Shown one piece after another: positions 56,288-64,000 of a stretch of DNA of 64,000 nucleotides (position 1 is the stretch's first letter; each line of letters begins with the position of its first letter). The notes under the pieces are model-generated. The model was not told the DNA's origin. It did not search any database and saw nothing but the letters and a program-made list of their open reading frames with translations. The stretch comes from Candidatus Gastranaerophilales bacterium (GTDB lineage Bacteria; Cyanobacteriota; Vampirovibrionia; Gastranaerophilales; Gastranaerophilaceae). Location of the stretch: NCBI GenBank assembly GCA_947588745.1, contig CANPYW010000001.1, positions 62,001-126,000 on the forward strand, written 5' to 3'. A program made the translations under genes and the position numbers.

Positions 56288-57124
56288 TTTAAGAAGTTTT
56301 TCACCCCTATTAAATATACTTTCTTCAAAACCTAAATCTTTAAACATATTATACCAATCATCAAAAATATTCGAATTAGCTTTTAAATTTATATATGGAT
56401 AACATGGATAATCAGTTGCAAAAATCAACTTTTGACAAAGCTCTTTATCCTTTAAAAGTTTTTTTAAATAAGATTTTCTGTAAAACCAAATCATTGCACT
56501 TAAATCACCGTATAAATTTTCATATTTACGGGCTAAATTACACCAACATTCAAAATAATCTTTTTCCCAAAAATTTAATTTAGCACCTAAGTGTGCAGCA
56601 ATAACTTTTACACCAGCGTTTAATGCAGCATTCAATCTGATAGGATTATTCAAATCCTGATTTCCGCCTTTTATTGTATGTTCTATTCCCGTATGAACCA
56701 ATAACGGAATATTATATTCCTTTAGCAATTCATAAAATTTAAAACACCGCTTATCTGCCAAATCAACATTTTGATATGAAGGCAGAATTTTTATTAAAAC
56801 AGCATTTTCTTCAATAACTTTTTTAAATTTATTTTCTAAATCGTTATCATAAGGATTAAGGTTTGCCCCAAAAAGAAAATTTTTATTTTCTGCACATATT
56901 TTTACACATTGTTCATTATTTGCACAAGTTATTACATTCTCTATTGCACAAATAACTGCTTTATCAACTTTACTTTTTTCTAAAGACTGTGACATTTTTT
57001 CATAATATTGTTCATAATTTTTCGTTTTAAGTCTTAAAAAGAACATTTTTGTTGTGAAATTATGCTTAAAAGTTTTTATATCAAAGTTTGAATTTATCAT
57101 GTGTGAATGAATATCAATAATCAT
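56282..57124 (-). CDS. Metal-dependent amidohydrolase (TIM barrel)
   Basis: A 280-aa amidohydrolase-2 type protein. Metal ligands are in MIIDIHSHM (His-x-His), LLVHTGIEHT, VIAAHLGAKLNFWEKDYFE and LIFATDYPCYPYI. It probably hydrolyses or decarboxylates a small organic compound. ATG 57124 overlaps the upstream gene's stop (ATGA). A GTG at 57136 is less likely. It is the last gene of the seven-gene minus-strand operon and may release, trim or recycle a pathway intermediate. Confidence 0.82.
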   Translation of the reverse strand: MIIDIHSHMINSNFDIKTFKHNFTTKMFFLRLKTKNYEQYYEKMSQSLEKSKVDKAVICAIENVITCANNEQCVKICAENKNFLFGANLNPYDNDLENKFKKVIEENAVLIKILPSYQNVDLADKRCFKFYELLKEYNIPLLVHTGIEHTIKGGNQDLNNPIRLNAALNAGVKVIAAHLGAKLNFWEKDYFECWCNLARKYENLYGDLSAMIWFYRKSYLKKLLKDKELCQKLIFATDYPCYPYINLKANSNIFDDWYNMFKDLGFEESIFNRGEKLLKL

Positions 57125-58149
57125 AACAATGCACACTCCATATAAATATTATTAAATTTATCAACATCAATATTTTTATCCCAATCAACAAGATAAACAA
57201 AACTTTTATATTTAATAGGCGGCTTAATTTCTTTTAATTCCTGAGTGCTTCCATACACAAAAAAATCATAACAGGCACAGTTCGATATTTGCCTTATAAA
57301 ATCAGCAAGAACGTTTTCATCTCTATATAAAACATAAGAAAGAGTTTGATATTTTATAACCTCACGTTCATTAGGGAATTTAGGGTATGAAAAGAATTTT
57401 AATACCGGATTAAAAATAGTTTTTAAAATCTTATATTTTAAAGAATATTTCTTTATTATTAATTGTTTATAATCCGTTTGTTCCCATAATAAACCGCAAG
57501 CTTGAATATTATTTTCTTTGTCTTTCAGAACATAAAAATTATCTAAATCTGTTATTTCCGGGAAAAAATTCTTATTTTTGGAATAAAAATCAATAAAATC
57601 TTTTAATTTAGATTTTTCCTGCTCATTAATTTTTTCACAAATATATTCAGATTTATATTCTAAATTTTTAGGGAAAATATTAACCGTAAAATCTGCTATT
57701 TTAATGTAATACGGCATTACTTTCCTTTTTTTTGTAAGCATTTTTTGAGCATAAAGATTATCTTCCAAAATCGTTGTAAAAGTATATTTGACATTATTTT
57801 CTCTAATAAAATTTTCCAGAATTTTATATGCTTCAACAATATTTAAAACAGAATTTTTATCAATCCTGAACCCGCCTAAATAAGCAATATTTTCATATTT
57901 CCCATTAAAAAGCATTTTGAATATCTGACAAATTCCAACTCCTTTTATCATGCCTGTTTCTACTTCTTTACCGACCACAACGGCACTTTTTAAACAATCT
58001 TTATTTACGGATAAAACAGCATTAGTACGTCTGGCATATATCAAACTAATATCACCGTTAAAAGCAGTTTGTTCAAGCAGTTTTGAAATTTCTTTGCCGT
58101 CAGAGTCATTTGCCAATTCATATTTGTATTTTTTATTTTGAAACGGCAT
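57121..58149 (-). CDS. GNAT-family acyltransferase
   Basis: A 342-aa protein. Residues about 10-150 read as a GNAT domain: KEISKLLEQTAFNGDISLIY, then SAVVVGKEVETGMIKGVGIC, NIAYLGGFRIDKNSVLNIVE (the acyl-CoA-binding strand region) and ILEDNLYAQKML. A second, weaker part follows (ITDLDNFYVLKDKENNIQAC and FVYLVDWDKN). I chose ATG 58149 because AAAGGG is 8 bases upstream. It overlaps the preceding radical SAM gene by 17 bases and the following amidohydrolase by 4. It probably acylates a pathway product. Confidence 0.78.
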   Translation of the reverse strand: MPFQNKKYKYELANDSDGKEISKLLEQTAFNGDISLIYARRTNAVLSVNKDCLKSAVVVGKEVETGMIKGVGICQIFKMLFNGKYENIAYLGGFRIDKNSVLNIVEAYKILENFIRENNVKYTFTTILEDNLYAQKMLTKKRKVMPYYIKIADFTVNIFPKNLEYKSEYICEKINEQEKSKLKDFIDFYSKNKNFFPEITDLDNFYVLKDKENNIQACGLLWEQTDYKQLIIKKYSLKYKILKTIFNPVLKFFSYPKFPNEREVIKYQTLSYVLYRDENVLADFIRQISNCACYDFFVYGSTQELKEIKPPIKYKSFVYLVDWDKNIDVDKFNNIYMECALL

Positions 58150-59470
58150 TATCAAGGCCCTTTCCGACAGGTAAATTTAATTTTTCATCTATTTCTCGCC
58201 TTAAATTAAAATTTTGAGTAAAAAATATCATAAGCAGAAATAAATCTTTATTCCTAAGGAATTGTGCTATGCCTCTTTTTATAATATTTTTAACCGAGAA
58301 AAATTCCCGCCTTGCATCTGCACAATAATTTCTTAACTCCATATATGGCATAGCTAAAGGTTTATAAGGAATATCACCATATTTATAATCATCTTTAAGC
58401 CACCACTTATCATATAAAAGTCTGTTTTCATTTTTTAACCTTTGATACAAAGGAGTACCCGGAAAAGGTAATAAATGATTAAACGCAGCATAAAAAAATT
58501 TATGTTTTAAAGCAAAATCAATTGTTCTTCTAAAGTTTTGCGGATTATCAAAATCAAAACCGAATAAAAATGTTGCATAAATACTTATCCCTTTTTTATG
58601 TATTTTTTCTATTAACGCATCGGTTTCTCCGAGTTTATAATTCCAGCTTTTATTCATTTGGTCAAGATTTCTTTCATCCATTGACTCAAATCCTATCAAA
58701 ATATTTTTACAACCACTTTTTGCCATTAAATCCAATAATTCATCATCTTGGGCAACATTTAATGCCGTTTGCGATGTCCACGAAATTTTAAGAGGAATTA
58801 AAGCTCTGCATAAATCTTTTAAATGCTCTTTATTCGCACAAATATTATCATCGACGAAAAAAATCATTTTAGGTTTTATCTGCTTAATTTCTTCAATTAT
58901 TTTTTCAATGGGCCTTGCCGTATATTTATGATTATAAAAAGTCGTTATTGAACAAAATTCACAATTATTTGGACACCCCCTCCCTGTTTCAATTAAAGAA
59001 AGAGGAAGATACTTTTTTCCCTTAAATATACTTCTATCAGGTAAAATATCAGAAAATTTATTTTCTCCGTAATATTTCTGCTTTAATTTATTTTCTGAGA
59101 AATCATTTAAAACCGTTTTCCATATCATCTCAGCATTACCGGATATTACAGAATCTGCGTGTTCAAGAGCTTCATCAGGGATTGCCTGAACGTGATAACC
59201 TCCCATTATTACTTTTTTACCTTTATTCCTAAATGTATCGGCAATAATATAAGCTCTATGTGCAGTATAAGTTTCGACACTTATTAAAACCAAATCAACA
59301 TCAATATTATAATCAATATTTTCAATTCTATCGTCAAAAAAGAAAGTTTCTATATTTTTAGGGGTAAGTGATTTTAATGTTGCAACCGTTAAAGGCTCCA
59401 TTTTCCATGTGCCTATATATTTTTCATTATCTTTTTTACCTATCGCAGGTGTAATAAAAAGAATTTTCAT
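58133..59470 (-). CDS. B12-binding-type radical SAM protein, third in operon
   Basis: A 445-aa protein with an N-terminal cobalamin-binding-like domain (KILFITPAIGKK, VLISVETYTAHRAYIIAD, GYHVQAIPDEALEHADSVIS). A radical SAM domain has RGCPNNCEFCSITTFYNHKY (Cys at about 170-177), then FFVDDNICANKEHLKDLCRA, ILIGFESMDERNLDQMNK and HLLPFPGTPLYQRL. The DxHxxG cobalamin motif is not obvious, as in many members. The family (BchE, HpnR, HpnP and related) performs methylations, rearrangements or cyclisations. It is closely similar in outline to the partial paralogue at 62925-64000. It lies 12 bases after the preceding radical SAM gene. Confidence 0.88.
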   Translation of the reverse strand: MKILFITPAIGKKDNEKYIGTWKMEPLTVATLKSLTPKNIETFFFDDRIENIDYNIDVDLVLISVETYTAHRAYIIADTFRNKGKKVIMGGYHVQAIPDEALEHADSVISGNAEMIWKTVLNDFSENKLKQKYYGENKFSDILPDRSIFKGKKYLPLSLIETGRGCPNNCEFCSITTFYNHKYTARPIEKIIEEIKQIKPKMIFFVDDNICANKEHLKDLCRALIPLKISWTSQTALNVAQDDELLDLMAKSGCKNILIGFESMDERNLDQMNKSWNYKLGETDALIEKIHKKGISIYATFLFGFDFDNPQNFRRTIDFALKHKFFYAAFNHLLPFPGTPLYQRLKNENRLLYDKWWLKDDYKYGDIPYKPLAMPYMELRNYCADARREFFSVKNIIKRGIAQFLRNKDLFLLMIFFTQNFNLRREIDEKLNLPVGKGLDNAVSK

Positions 59471-59482
59471 AAATACCTTCTT

Positions 59483-60814
59483 TTATATCGGAATATCACT
59501 ATTATCACATAATCGTTCTTTTGTATACACCTTAAACTTATCAGCCCAGTGCATATATGCAAAGTTTGCGGCATATTTTATAAAAAACATACTATCAGGC
59601 TTAAAGCCGAGTCTTTCGATTATATTAGACAATTTATATGTTTCTTTCCAAGCCCAATCAACGCCTTGATATAATTCATCAACACTCATATTTTTAGGCA
59701 GAAAACAAACATGTTCAACATCATACATTGCATTTTCCGTTTCTATAATACGATTTTGTGCCATTAAACTATTATAAAACGGAGTACCCGGAAAAGGAGT
59801 AATTATTGAATATCTTGGTAAATCTATCTTTAATTTTTGAACCGCCTCAACAGTTTTTTCAAACACATCTTTATCATCTTCATCACCGCCAAAAGCAAAA
59901 CATCCGTTAACCGTAACTCCGATATCATGAAGCTGTTTCATTAACAATTCATAATTTGCAGTCTTATTAACACCTTTGTTTACAAAATCTTGTGACTTCT
60001 GATTTATTGATTCAAAACCAATTAAAAGCCCTTTACATCCGCTTTTTTGAAGCAATTTCATAAGTTCTTTATCAAGAACAACCGCAGATGTTGTTAAACC
60101 GAACCAAATTTTATTTAACGGTATCATAGCAGTAAAAAGTCTTTTTGCATAATTTATATCACTTATAAGATTTACATCTGGAAATAAAACCTCTTTTCCT
60201 TTCAAAGTTTTCATCTCTGCTATAACATCTTCAACGGGTCTAAACAATATATTTCGCCCGAATGCGGCAGGATAAGCACAAAACGAACAATGATGAGGAC
60301 ATCCTCGTATAACTTCCATTGTATTATAAGTCACATAAGAATTTTTCTTTAATATGTCACGTCGTGGAAAAGGTCTATTAGCAAGTGATTTAGATTCATA
60401 ATCCGAATATTCATGTTTTAATTGCCCGTTTTTATAATCCCAAAGTGCCTGAGGGAATGTATAATCCCCAAGACCGGTAAATAATACATCACAATGAAGT
60501 CTTGCTTCATTCGGTCTTAAAGAAGGATGAACACCGCCTAAAAAGACCTTTATTCCTTTTTTTCTGTAATAATCAGCCCAGGCATAAGCTCTTGAGGCAG
60601 TACCTGTTATTGCGGTTATAGCAATTATATCCGCTTCAATATCCAAGGGAATTTTTTCAACTGTTTCATCATAGAATTTAATTTCAGCATTAAATTCCTG
60701 CGGCACGAGTGAAGCCAATACAGGAGCAGTCATAGGTGCATAATGAAGTGCTTTTCCGAAACTTCCGTTATATCTGTGCATAGCCCCTGCAGGTGATAAA
60801 AAAACTATTTTCAT
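59483..60814 (-). CDS. B12-binding-type radical SAM protein, second in operon
   Basis: A 443-aa protein. The N-terminal cobalamin-like domain is at about 1-150 (MKIVFLSPAGAMHRYNGSFG, IIAITAITGTASRAYAWAD, KVFLGGVHPSLRPNEARL). The radical SAM motif is VIRGCPHHCSFCAYPAAFG, followed by GLLIGFESINQKSQDFVNKG, FAFGGDEDDKDVFEKTVEAV and YSIITPFPGTPFYNSLMAQN. It is more distant from the other two. The start ATG 60814 overlaps the GH3 stop by 4 bases. An upstream TTG at 60850 was rejected. A methyl or rearrangement reaction on the GH3 product or its precursor is plausible. Confidence 0.88.
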   Translation of the reverse strand: MKIVFLSPAGAMHRYNGSFGKALHYAPMTAPVLASLVPQEFNAEIKFYDETVEKIPLDIEADIIAITAITGTASRAYAWADYYRKKGIKVFLGGVHPSLRPNEARLHCDVLFTGLGDYTFPQALWDYKNGQLKHEYSDYESKSLANRPFPRRDILKKNSYVTYNTMEVIRGCPHHCSFCAYPAAFGRNILFRPVEDVIAEMKTLKGKEVLFPDVNLISDINYAKRLFTAMIPLNKIWFGLTTSAVVLDKELMKLLQKSGCKGLLIGFESINQKSQDFVNKGVNKTANYELLMKQLHDIGVTVNGCFAFGGDEDDKDVFEKTVEAVQKLKIDLPRYSIITPFPGTPFYNSLMAQNRIIETENAMYDVEHVCFLPKNMSVDELYQGVDWAWKETYKLSNIIERLGFKPDSMFFIKYAANFAYMHWADKFKVYTKERLCDNSDIPI

Positions 60815-62253
60815 GATACAAATTTTCCCATAAAATCCATAATTGTACAATTAGAAAAAATTTTAGGTTTAATGTCACCTATTTTTTGTCCTTTTTTTTG
60901 ACATATTTCAATATATTGATTTAAGCCGTTTTTCAGTGTAATAATTCTGAAACGCCGAAGTTGATTTAGCTTACGTGCATAATTATAGTGAAAATTCTTT
61001 AATAATTCATTTTCGAATTCCACTTCCGATTTTATTAAATTCAATTGTGATTTTGGCTCAATATAAAGTACATAAAAGAACTCATTATCCCTTTTATACG
61101 GTGCAAACAGGCAGAAATAACTATTAATGTCAATCTTTAAACGGCTTATTATATCTAATACAAAATCTTCATTAAGTTTTTCACCAAAATAGTCAGAAAT
61201 ATTATTTCCTCTACCAATAAATTTTATAAGCGGGCAATTATTGCTGAAATCATATACATTAATAATATCTCCGGTATTATAACGGTAGAACCCGCCTTGA
61301 GTAGTTACAATCACCTCATAATTTCGACCTTTTTCAAGTTCCTGCAACAATTTTAACTTTTTTGTTTCGATATCTGTAAATTCAAGAAAATGAGATGTAA
61401 AACAAGGCACTTTACCCATATTTTCAATTGGAACGGATATCAAAGCTTCGGTTGACAAAAGTCCTTTCCCTTGAATTTTCACATCCGGAAACAGTGATTT
61501 TAATTTATCAAAATACATTTTAGAATTCCCATCATCCCAGCAGCTTATAAGCTTTAAATCTTTCCATATATTCTTAGGTGAATTTTTTAATTTTTCAACC
61601 AAAAGAAGCAATAATGAAGGACTCCAAACAGAAATAAGCCCCAAAGACGGAAATTGAGATAAAAAAACAGCACTTGTTTCTATAACATCATCATTATTCA
61701 AAACAGGCGGAATAACAATTTTTTTCGATATAATATCTGCAAAATCAATATCAAGATAATCAATATCATTTTCAAACCCTATTTTAACTTCGGATTTAAC
61801 CCCTTGTTGCTTAACTTTCGGAGTAATCGACCAATACATGGGACGATTAATTATATCGGGGAAATTTAAAAATAAATCACTTAACCATGGTTTTATACCG
61901 TTATTAAATGCATTTTTTAAACCTTTTGTATACGGAATTAACTTTAGTTCTCCGCTTGAACCTCCTGTTGGCTCAAGCAAAATAACATCTTCAGAAGTTA
62001 AAACATTTTTTTTCCCCAACATAATTTCTTTTATATATACTTCATAATCTTTATATTCCGTTACAGGAACAGCCTCTTGATACTCGGAAACTGTTTTAAT
62101 TTTTTCAAAACTATATTTTTTCCCGTAATTTGTATATGAATTATTTTTTAATATTTTCTTTAAGATATCCGTCTGCATAAAATCAATTTTACCCAACGCA
62201 GACAAGAACTCACTTCTTATATTTTCAAAAAGCTCATTATATGCCGAGTACAC
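60811..62253 (-). CDS. GH3 (auxin-responsive)-family acyl-adenylating amidosynthetase
   Basis: A 480-aa protein matching the GH3 family of the adenylate-forming superfamily. The ATP motif is LLEPTGGSSGELKLIPYT, a second is KIQGKGLLSTEALISVPI, and YRYNTGDIINVYDF is the core Y..GD motif. Plant GH3 proteins join carboxylic acids to amino acids through an acyl-AMP. Bacterial relatives occur in natural-product settings. I chose GTG 62253 because AAGGCGGG lies just before it. An upstream GTG at 62292 is the alternative. It overlaps its neighbours on both sides, so it is a core gene of this operon. Confidence 0.85.
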   Translation of the reverse strand: MYSAYNELFENIRSEFLSALGKIDFMQTDILKKILKNNSYTNYGKKYSFEKIKTVSEYQEAVPVTEYKDYEVYIKEIMLGKKNVLTSEDVILLEPTGGSSGELKLIPYTKGLKNAFNNGIKPWLSDLFLNFPDIINRPMYWSITPKVKQQGVKSEVKIGFENDIDYLDIDFADIISKKIVIPPVLNNDDVIETSAVFLSQFPSLGLISVWSPSLLLLLVEKLKNSPKNIWKDLKLISCWDDGNSKMYFDKLKSLFPDVKIQGKGLLSTEALISVPIENMGKVPCFTSHFLEFTDIETKKLKLLQELEKGRNYEVIVTTQGGFYRYNTGDIINVYDFSNNCPLIKFIGRGNNISDYFGEKLNEDFVLDIISRLKIDINSYFCLFAPYKRDNEFFYVLYIEPKSQLNLIKSEVEFENELLKNFHYNYARKLNQLRRFRIITLKNGLNQYIEICQKKGQKIGDIKPKIFSNCTIMDFMGKFVS

Positions 62254-62938
62254 GTTTTCCCGCCTTATTAAGATTTTCCTCGGATAATTCACTTATGCAT
62301 ACAAGTTCATTACCTTTATAATAAAATGGATTTTTTCGAACAAAAAATTCTATATTTTTATCCTTAAGCTTTTCTTCCGGTATTTTTGAAAATTCTTCTT
62401 TTAAATAGTCTTTTTTGCCATTCAGAACAATAATTCCGGTATTTTTATCATAATTTAAAGGATAAAATTTTTCGCCGAAATAATTTATTAACTTTTGCTC
62501 AAAATCAGGAGTTGATTTATCAAATCTGGGATAAAATTCTTTATAAAATGAAGATAAATATTTATAAGTTTTATATCCTTTTGACATTAAAAGCCAATAA
62601 AGCCCCTCTTTGAAATTTGTTTTCATACTAAGTGCATTTTTAATCCACACTTGCATTAAATCATTATTTGACCAGTAATCTTTATGTATAACTGTATCAC
62701 CTGAAAAAAGAAGCTTAACTTTTATACCGTCAATTTGAGCATCATATAAAACAATTGTAGTAAAACCTTTTATACCGCCTTTATCATCTTTAAGCAGAAT
62801 TATTCTGTTCTTTTTTTTCAAATCAGAAATGAAGTTAGTTTTCGTTACATTTTCATAATACTCAGACATCAACTCATACATAGACTCAACTTCATCTGAC
62901 GATATTTCCTGTAAAAGATATACCTTACCTTTCAGCAC
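62237..62938 (-). CDS. GNAT-family N-acyltransferase
   Basis: A 233-aa protein. Residues 5-150 read as a GNAT domain: SSDEVESMYELMSEYYENVT, then ILLKDDKGGIKGFTTIVLYD, KVKLLFSGDTVIHKDYWSNN (the CoA site region) and LYWLLMSKGYKTYKYL. The C-terminal part (SKIPEEKLKDKNIEFFVRKN) is unassigned. The start is GTG with AAGGAA 5 bases before. It overlaps the partial radical SAM gene upstream by 14 bases and the GH3 gene downstream by up to 17. It may supply the acyl group to an amine used by the GH3 enzyme. Confidence 0.75.
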   Translation of the reverse strand: MLKGKVYLLQEISSDEVESMYELMSEYYENVTKTNFISDLKKKNRIILLKDDKGGIKGFTTIVLYDAQIDGIKVKLLFSGDTVIHKDYWSNNDLMQVWIKNALSMKTNFKEGLYWLLMSKGYKTYKYLSSFYKEFYPRFDKSTPDFEQKLINYFGEKFYPLNYDKNTGIIVLNGKKDYLKEEFSKIPEEKLKDKNIEFFVRKNPFYYKGNELVCISELSEENLNKAGKRVLGI

Positions 62939-64000
62939 TGTTATTCCTTTCCAGATAGCGTTTTAAACCAAACAGCATACCTTGTTTTTTATAAACTTCT
63001 TTTCTGAATAAAGGATTATAAATCCAGTATATAATAAACCTGTGCAATGAAGCCATATTTGTATTAAATTCAAACATACGATATAACAATGATGACGGTT
63101 TATTAAATTCGTTTCTGCAATAAAAACCGACTTCCGAAAGTTCATCAGGTGTCATATTTTTAGGTATGAATGCTGCATTATTAAATCTGTATGAATCATC
63201 AAGCCACCATTTCCCTCCGTATAATAATCTGTTTTCTTCTTTAAGCTTATTATATAAAGGTGTATTCGGATAAGGCATTAAAATATTAAAAGCAGCAAAT
63301 GTGAATTTATTTTGAATTGAGAAATCTAATGTAGCTTTTATACTTTCAACGGTATCTGTATCATGCCCGATAGTGAATGCTGCCCACGTTTGAAGCCCCC
63401 AATATCTCAATCTTTCAATTTCCCATTTGAATTTGTTAAACCCGTTTAATTTGTTAACTCTTTTCCCCATAAAATCAAGACTTGCTTCATTAATCGATTC
63501 AAAGCCCATTACAAAACCCAAACCACCGGATTTAACAATAAGTTCCATTAACTCATCATCATATAACATATCAATGCTACCTTGACTAACCCAATGAACC
63601 TTCAACGGAATTAATGCCTTTAAAAACTCTTTTGCTTTCTCTTTATTAGCTGCAAAATTATCATCAACAAAGAATAAAAATTTTCTATTTTGGAATTCTA
63701 TCTCTTTTATAACTTCATCAATATTTCTTGTATAATGGCGGCTGTTAAAATATCTGCTGACAGCACAGTAATTACAATTATGCACACAGCCTCTTGAAAA
63801 TTGAATTAAAGAAATAGGAAGATACCCCTTGCCTTTATATAAATCACGTCTGGGGAAAACCCCTTTTTGAGGAGGTATGACAACACCGCCTTCATATACT
63901 CTTTTAAGATTATTAGTTTTAAAATCTTCTATAACTTTATCCATAATATTTTCCGCATCGCCAAGAATAATGCTATCGCAATGTTCAAGCACCTCTTCCG
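62925..64000 (-). CDS. B12-binding-type radical SAM protein, partial at right edge
   Basis: An open frame of about 358 residues continues past the right edge, so the N-terminal cobalamin-like domain is mostly missing. The visible part starts near EEVLEHCDSIILGDAENIMD, matching EALEHADSVISGNAEM of the paralogue at 58133-59470. The radical SAM motif is FSRGCVHNCNYCAVSRYF. FFVDDNFAANKEKAKEFLKA, GFVMGFESINEASLDFMGKR and LMPYPNTPLYNKLKEEN follow. It is the most upstream gene of the operon visible here and overlaps the GNAT gene by 14 bases. Confidence 0.87.
   Translation of the reverse strand, partial: EEVLEHCDSIILGDAENIMDKVIEDFKTNNLKRVYEGGVVIPPQKGVFPRRDLYKGKGYLPISLIQFSRGCVHNCNYCAVSRYFNSRHYTRNIDEVIKEIEFQNRKFLFFVDDNFAANKEKAKEFLKALIPLKVHWVSQGSIDMLYDDELMELIVKSGGLGFVMGFESINEASLDFMGKRVNKLNGFNKFKWEIERLRYWGLQTWAAFTIGHDTDTVESIKATLDFSIQNKFTFAAFNILMPYPNTPLYNKLKEENRLLYGGKWWLDDSYRFNNAAFIPKNMTPDELSEVGFYCRNEFNKPSSLLYRMFEFNTNMASLHRFIIYWIYNPLFRKEVYKKQGMLFGLKRYLERNNSAER

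Noticed and set aside
60811-62253. GH3 gene as plant contamination or recent plant transfer
   Set aside because: It overlaps bacterial genes on both sides in an operon, shows the local AT-rich codon use, and GH3 homologues are known in bacteria.
1-64000. CRISPR arrays, insertion sequences, integrases, prophage or tRNA/rRNA genes
   Set aside because: No spaced repeats, transposase or integrase motifs, terminal inverted repeats or tRNA-like cloverleafs were recognised in the intergenic regions.

Overview
The window is a low-GC chromosomal segment from a Gram-negative bacterium. The best fit is the non-photosynthetic sister group of Cyanobacteria (Melainabacteria/Vampirovibrionia, probably the gut order Gastranaerophilales). 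The strongest evidence is the RNA polymerase largest subunit, which is split into rpoC1 (572 aa) and rpoC2 (1282 aa) at the cyanobacterial position. RpoC2 also carries roughly 650 residues inserted after the trigger-loop start, like the cyanobacterial SI3 insertion. An lpxD-lpxC-fabZ-lpxA run and an ADP-heptose gene show that an outer membrane with lipid A is made. There is no photosynthesis gene, and anaerobic-type enzymes (radical SAM proteins, an NfnA/SudB-like flavoprotein) are present. The lineage call is an inference from these features, not the result of a database search.

Layout. 0-2 kb: a truncated TPR protein, a small HTH regulator, a secreted NTF2-like protein and a small protein with a calcium-loop-like motif. 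2-11 kb: rpoB-rpoC1-rpoC2 on the minus strand, with a good sigma70 promoter at 11054-11081 and no rplJL in front. 11.4-14.3 kb: an orphan sensor histidine kinase and two secreted proteins, one of them a lone POTRA domain. 14.4-17.8 kb: tig-clpP-clpX. 17.9-20 kb: a PLP aminotransferase and an EamA exporter. 20-24.4 kb: the lipid A operon ending in an M29 aminopeptidase. 24.5-32.9 kb: comEC, a coiled-coil secreted protein, mfd, a SurA/PrsA-like lipoprotein foldase and hldE2. 33-41 kb: nagZ, a divergent GH13-like protein, rsmI, a STAS protein, a membrane-anchored AMIN-like protein, a GT2 glycosyltransferase and gltX. 41-49.3 kb: a SPASM-type radical SAM protein, a cupin, two lineage-type cytosolic proteins (one beginning MGLAASQARFLGIT), clpB, two small unknown proteins, an NfnA-like flavoprotein and a 59-aa four-Cys protein. 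49.4-53.3 kb: two GT-C-like membrane glycosyltransferases and an orphan DNA methyltransferase.

53.4-64 kb is the accessory highlight. A seven-gene minus-strand operon runs from beyond the right edge down to 56282. Its genes mostly overlap by a few bases. In order they are: B12-type radical SAM (partial), GNAT, GH3-family acyl-adenylating amidosynthetase, B12-type radical SAM, B12-type radical SAM, GNAT, and a metal-dependent amidohydrolase. Facing it on the plus strand are a WG-repeat surface protein and another GNAT-like (BioF2/FemAB-like) acyltransferase. This looks like a pathway for an unusual acylated or amidated small molecule or lipid, and it is the best candidate for an undescribed system here.

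How it fits together. Most of the window is housekeeping: transcription, protein quality control (Tig, ClpXP, ClpB, PrsA-like) and envelope assembly (Lpx enzymes, heptose, GT2 and GT-C enzymes, NagZ recycling). Interspersed are many small exported or lineage-restricted proteins. I saw no tRNA or rRNA gene, CRISPR array, insertion sequence, integrase or prophage. Only one gene-free stretch exceeds 300 bases (10952-11392), and it holds the divergent promoters of rpoB and the histidine kinase.
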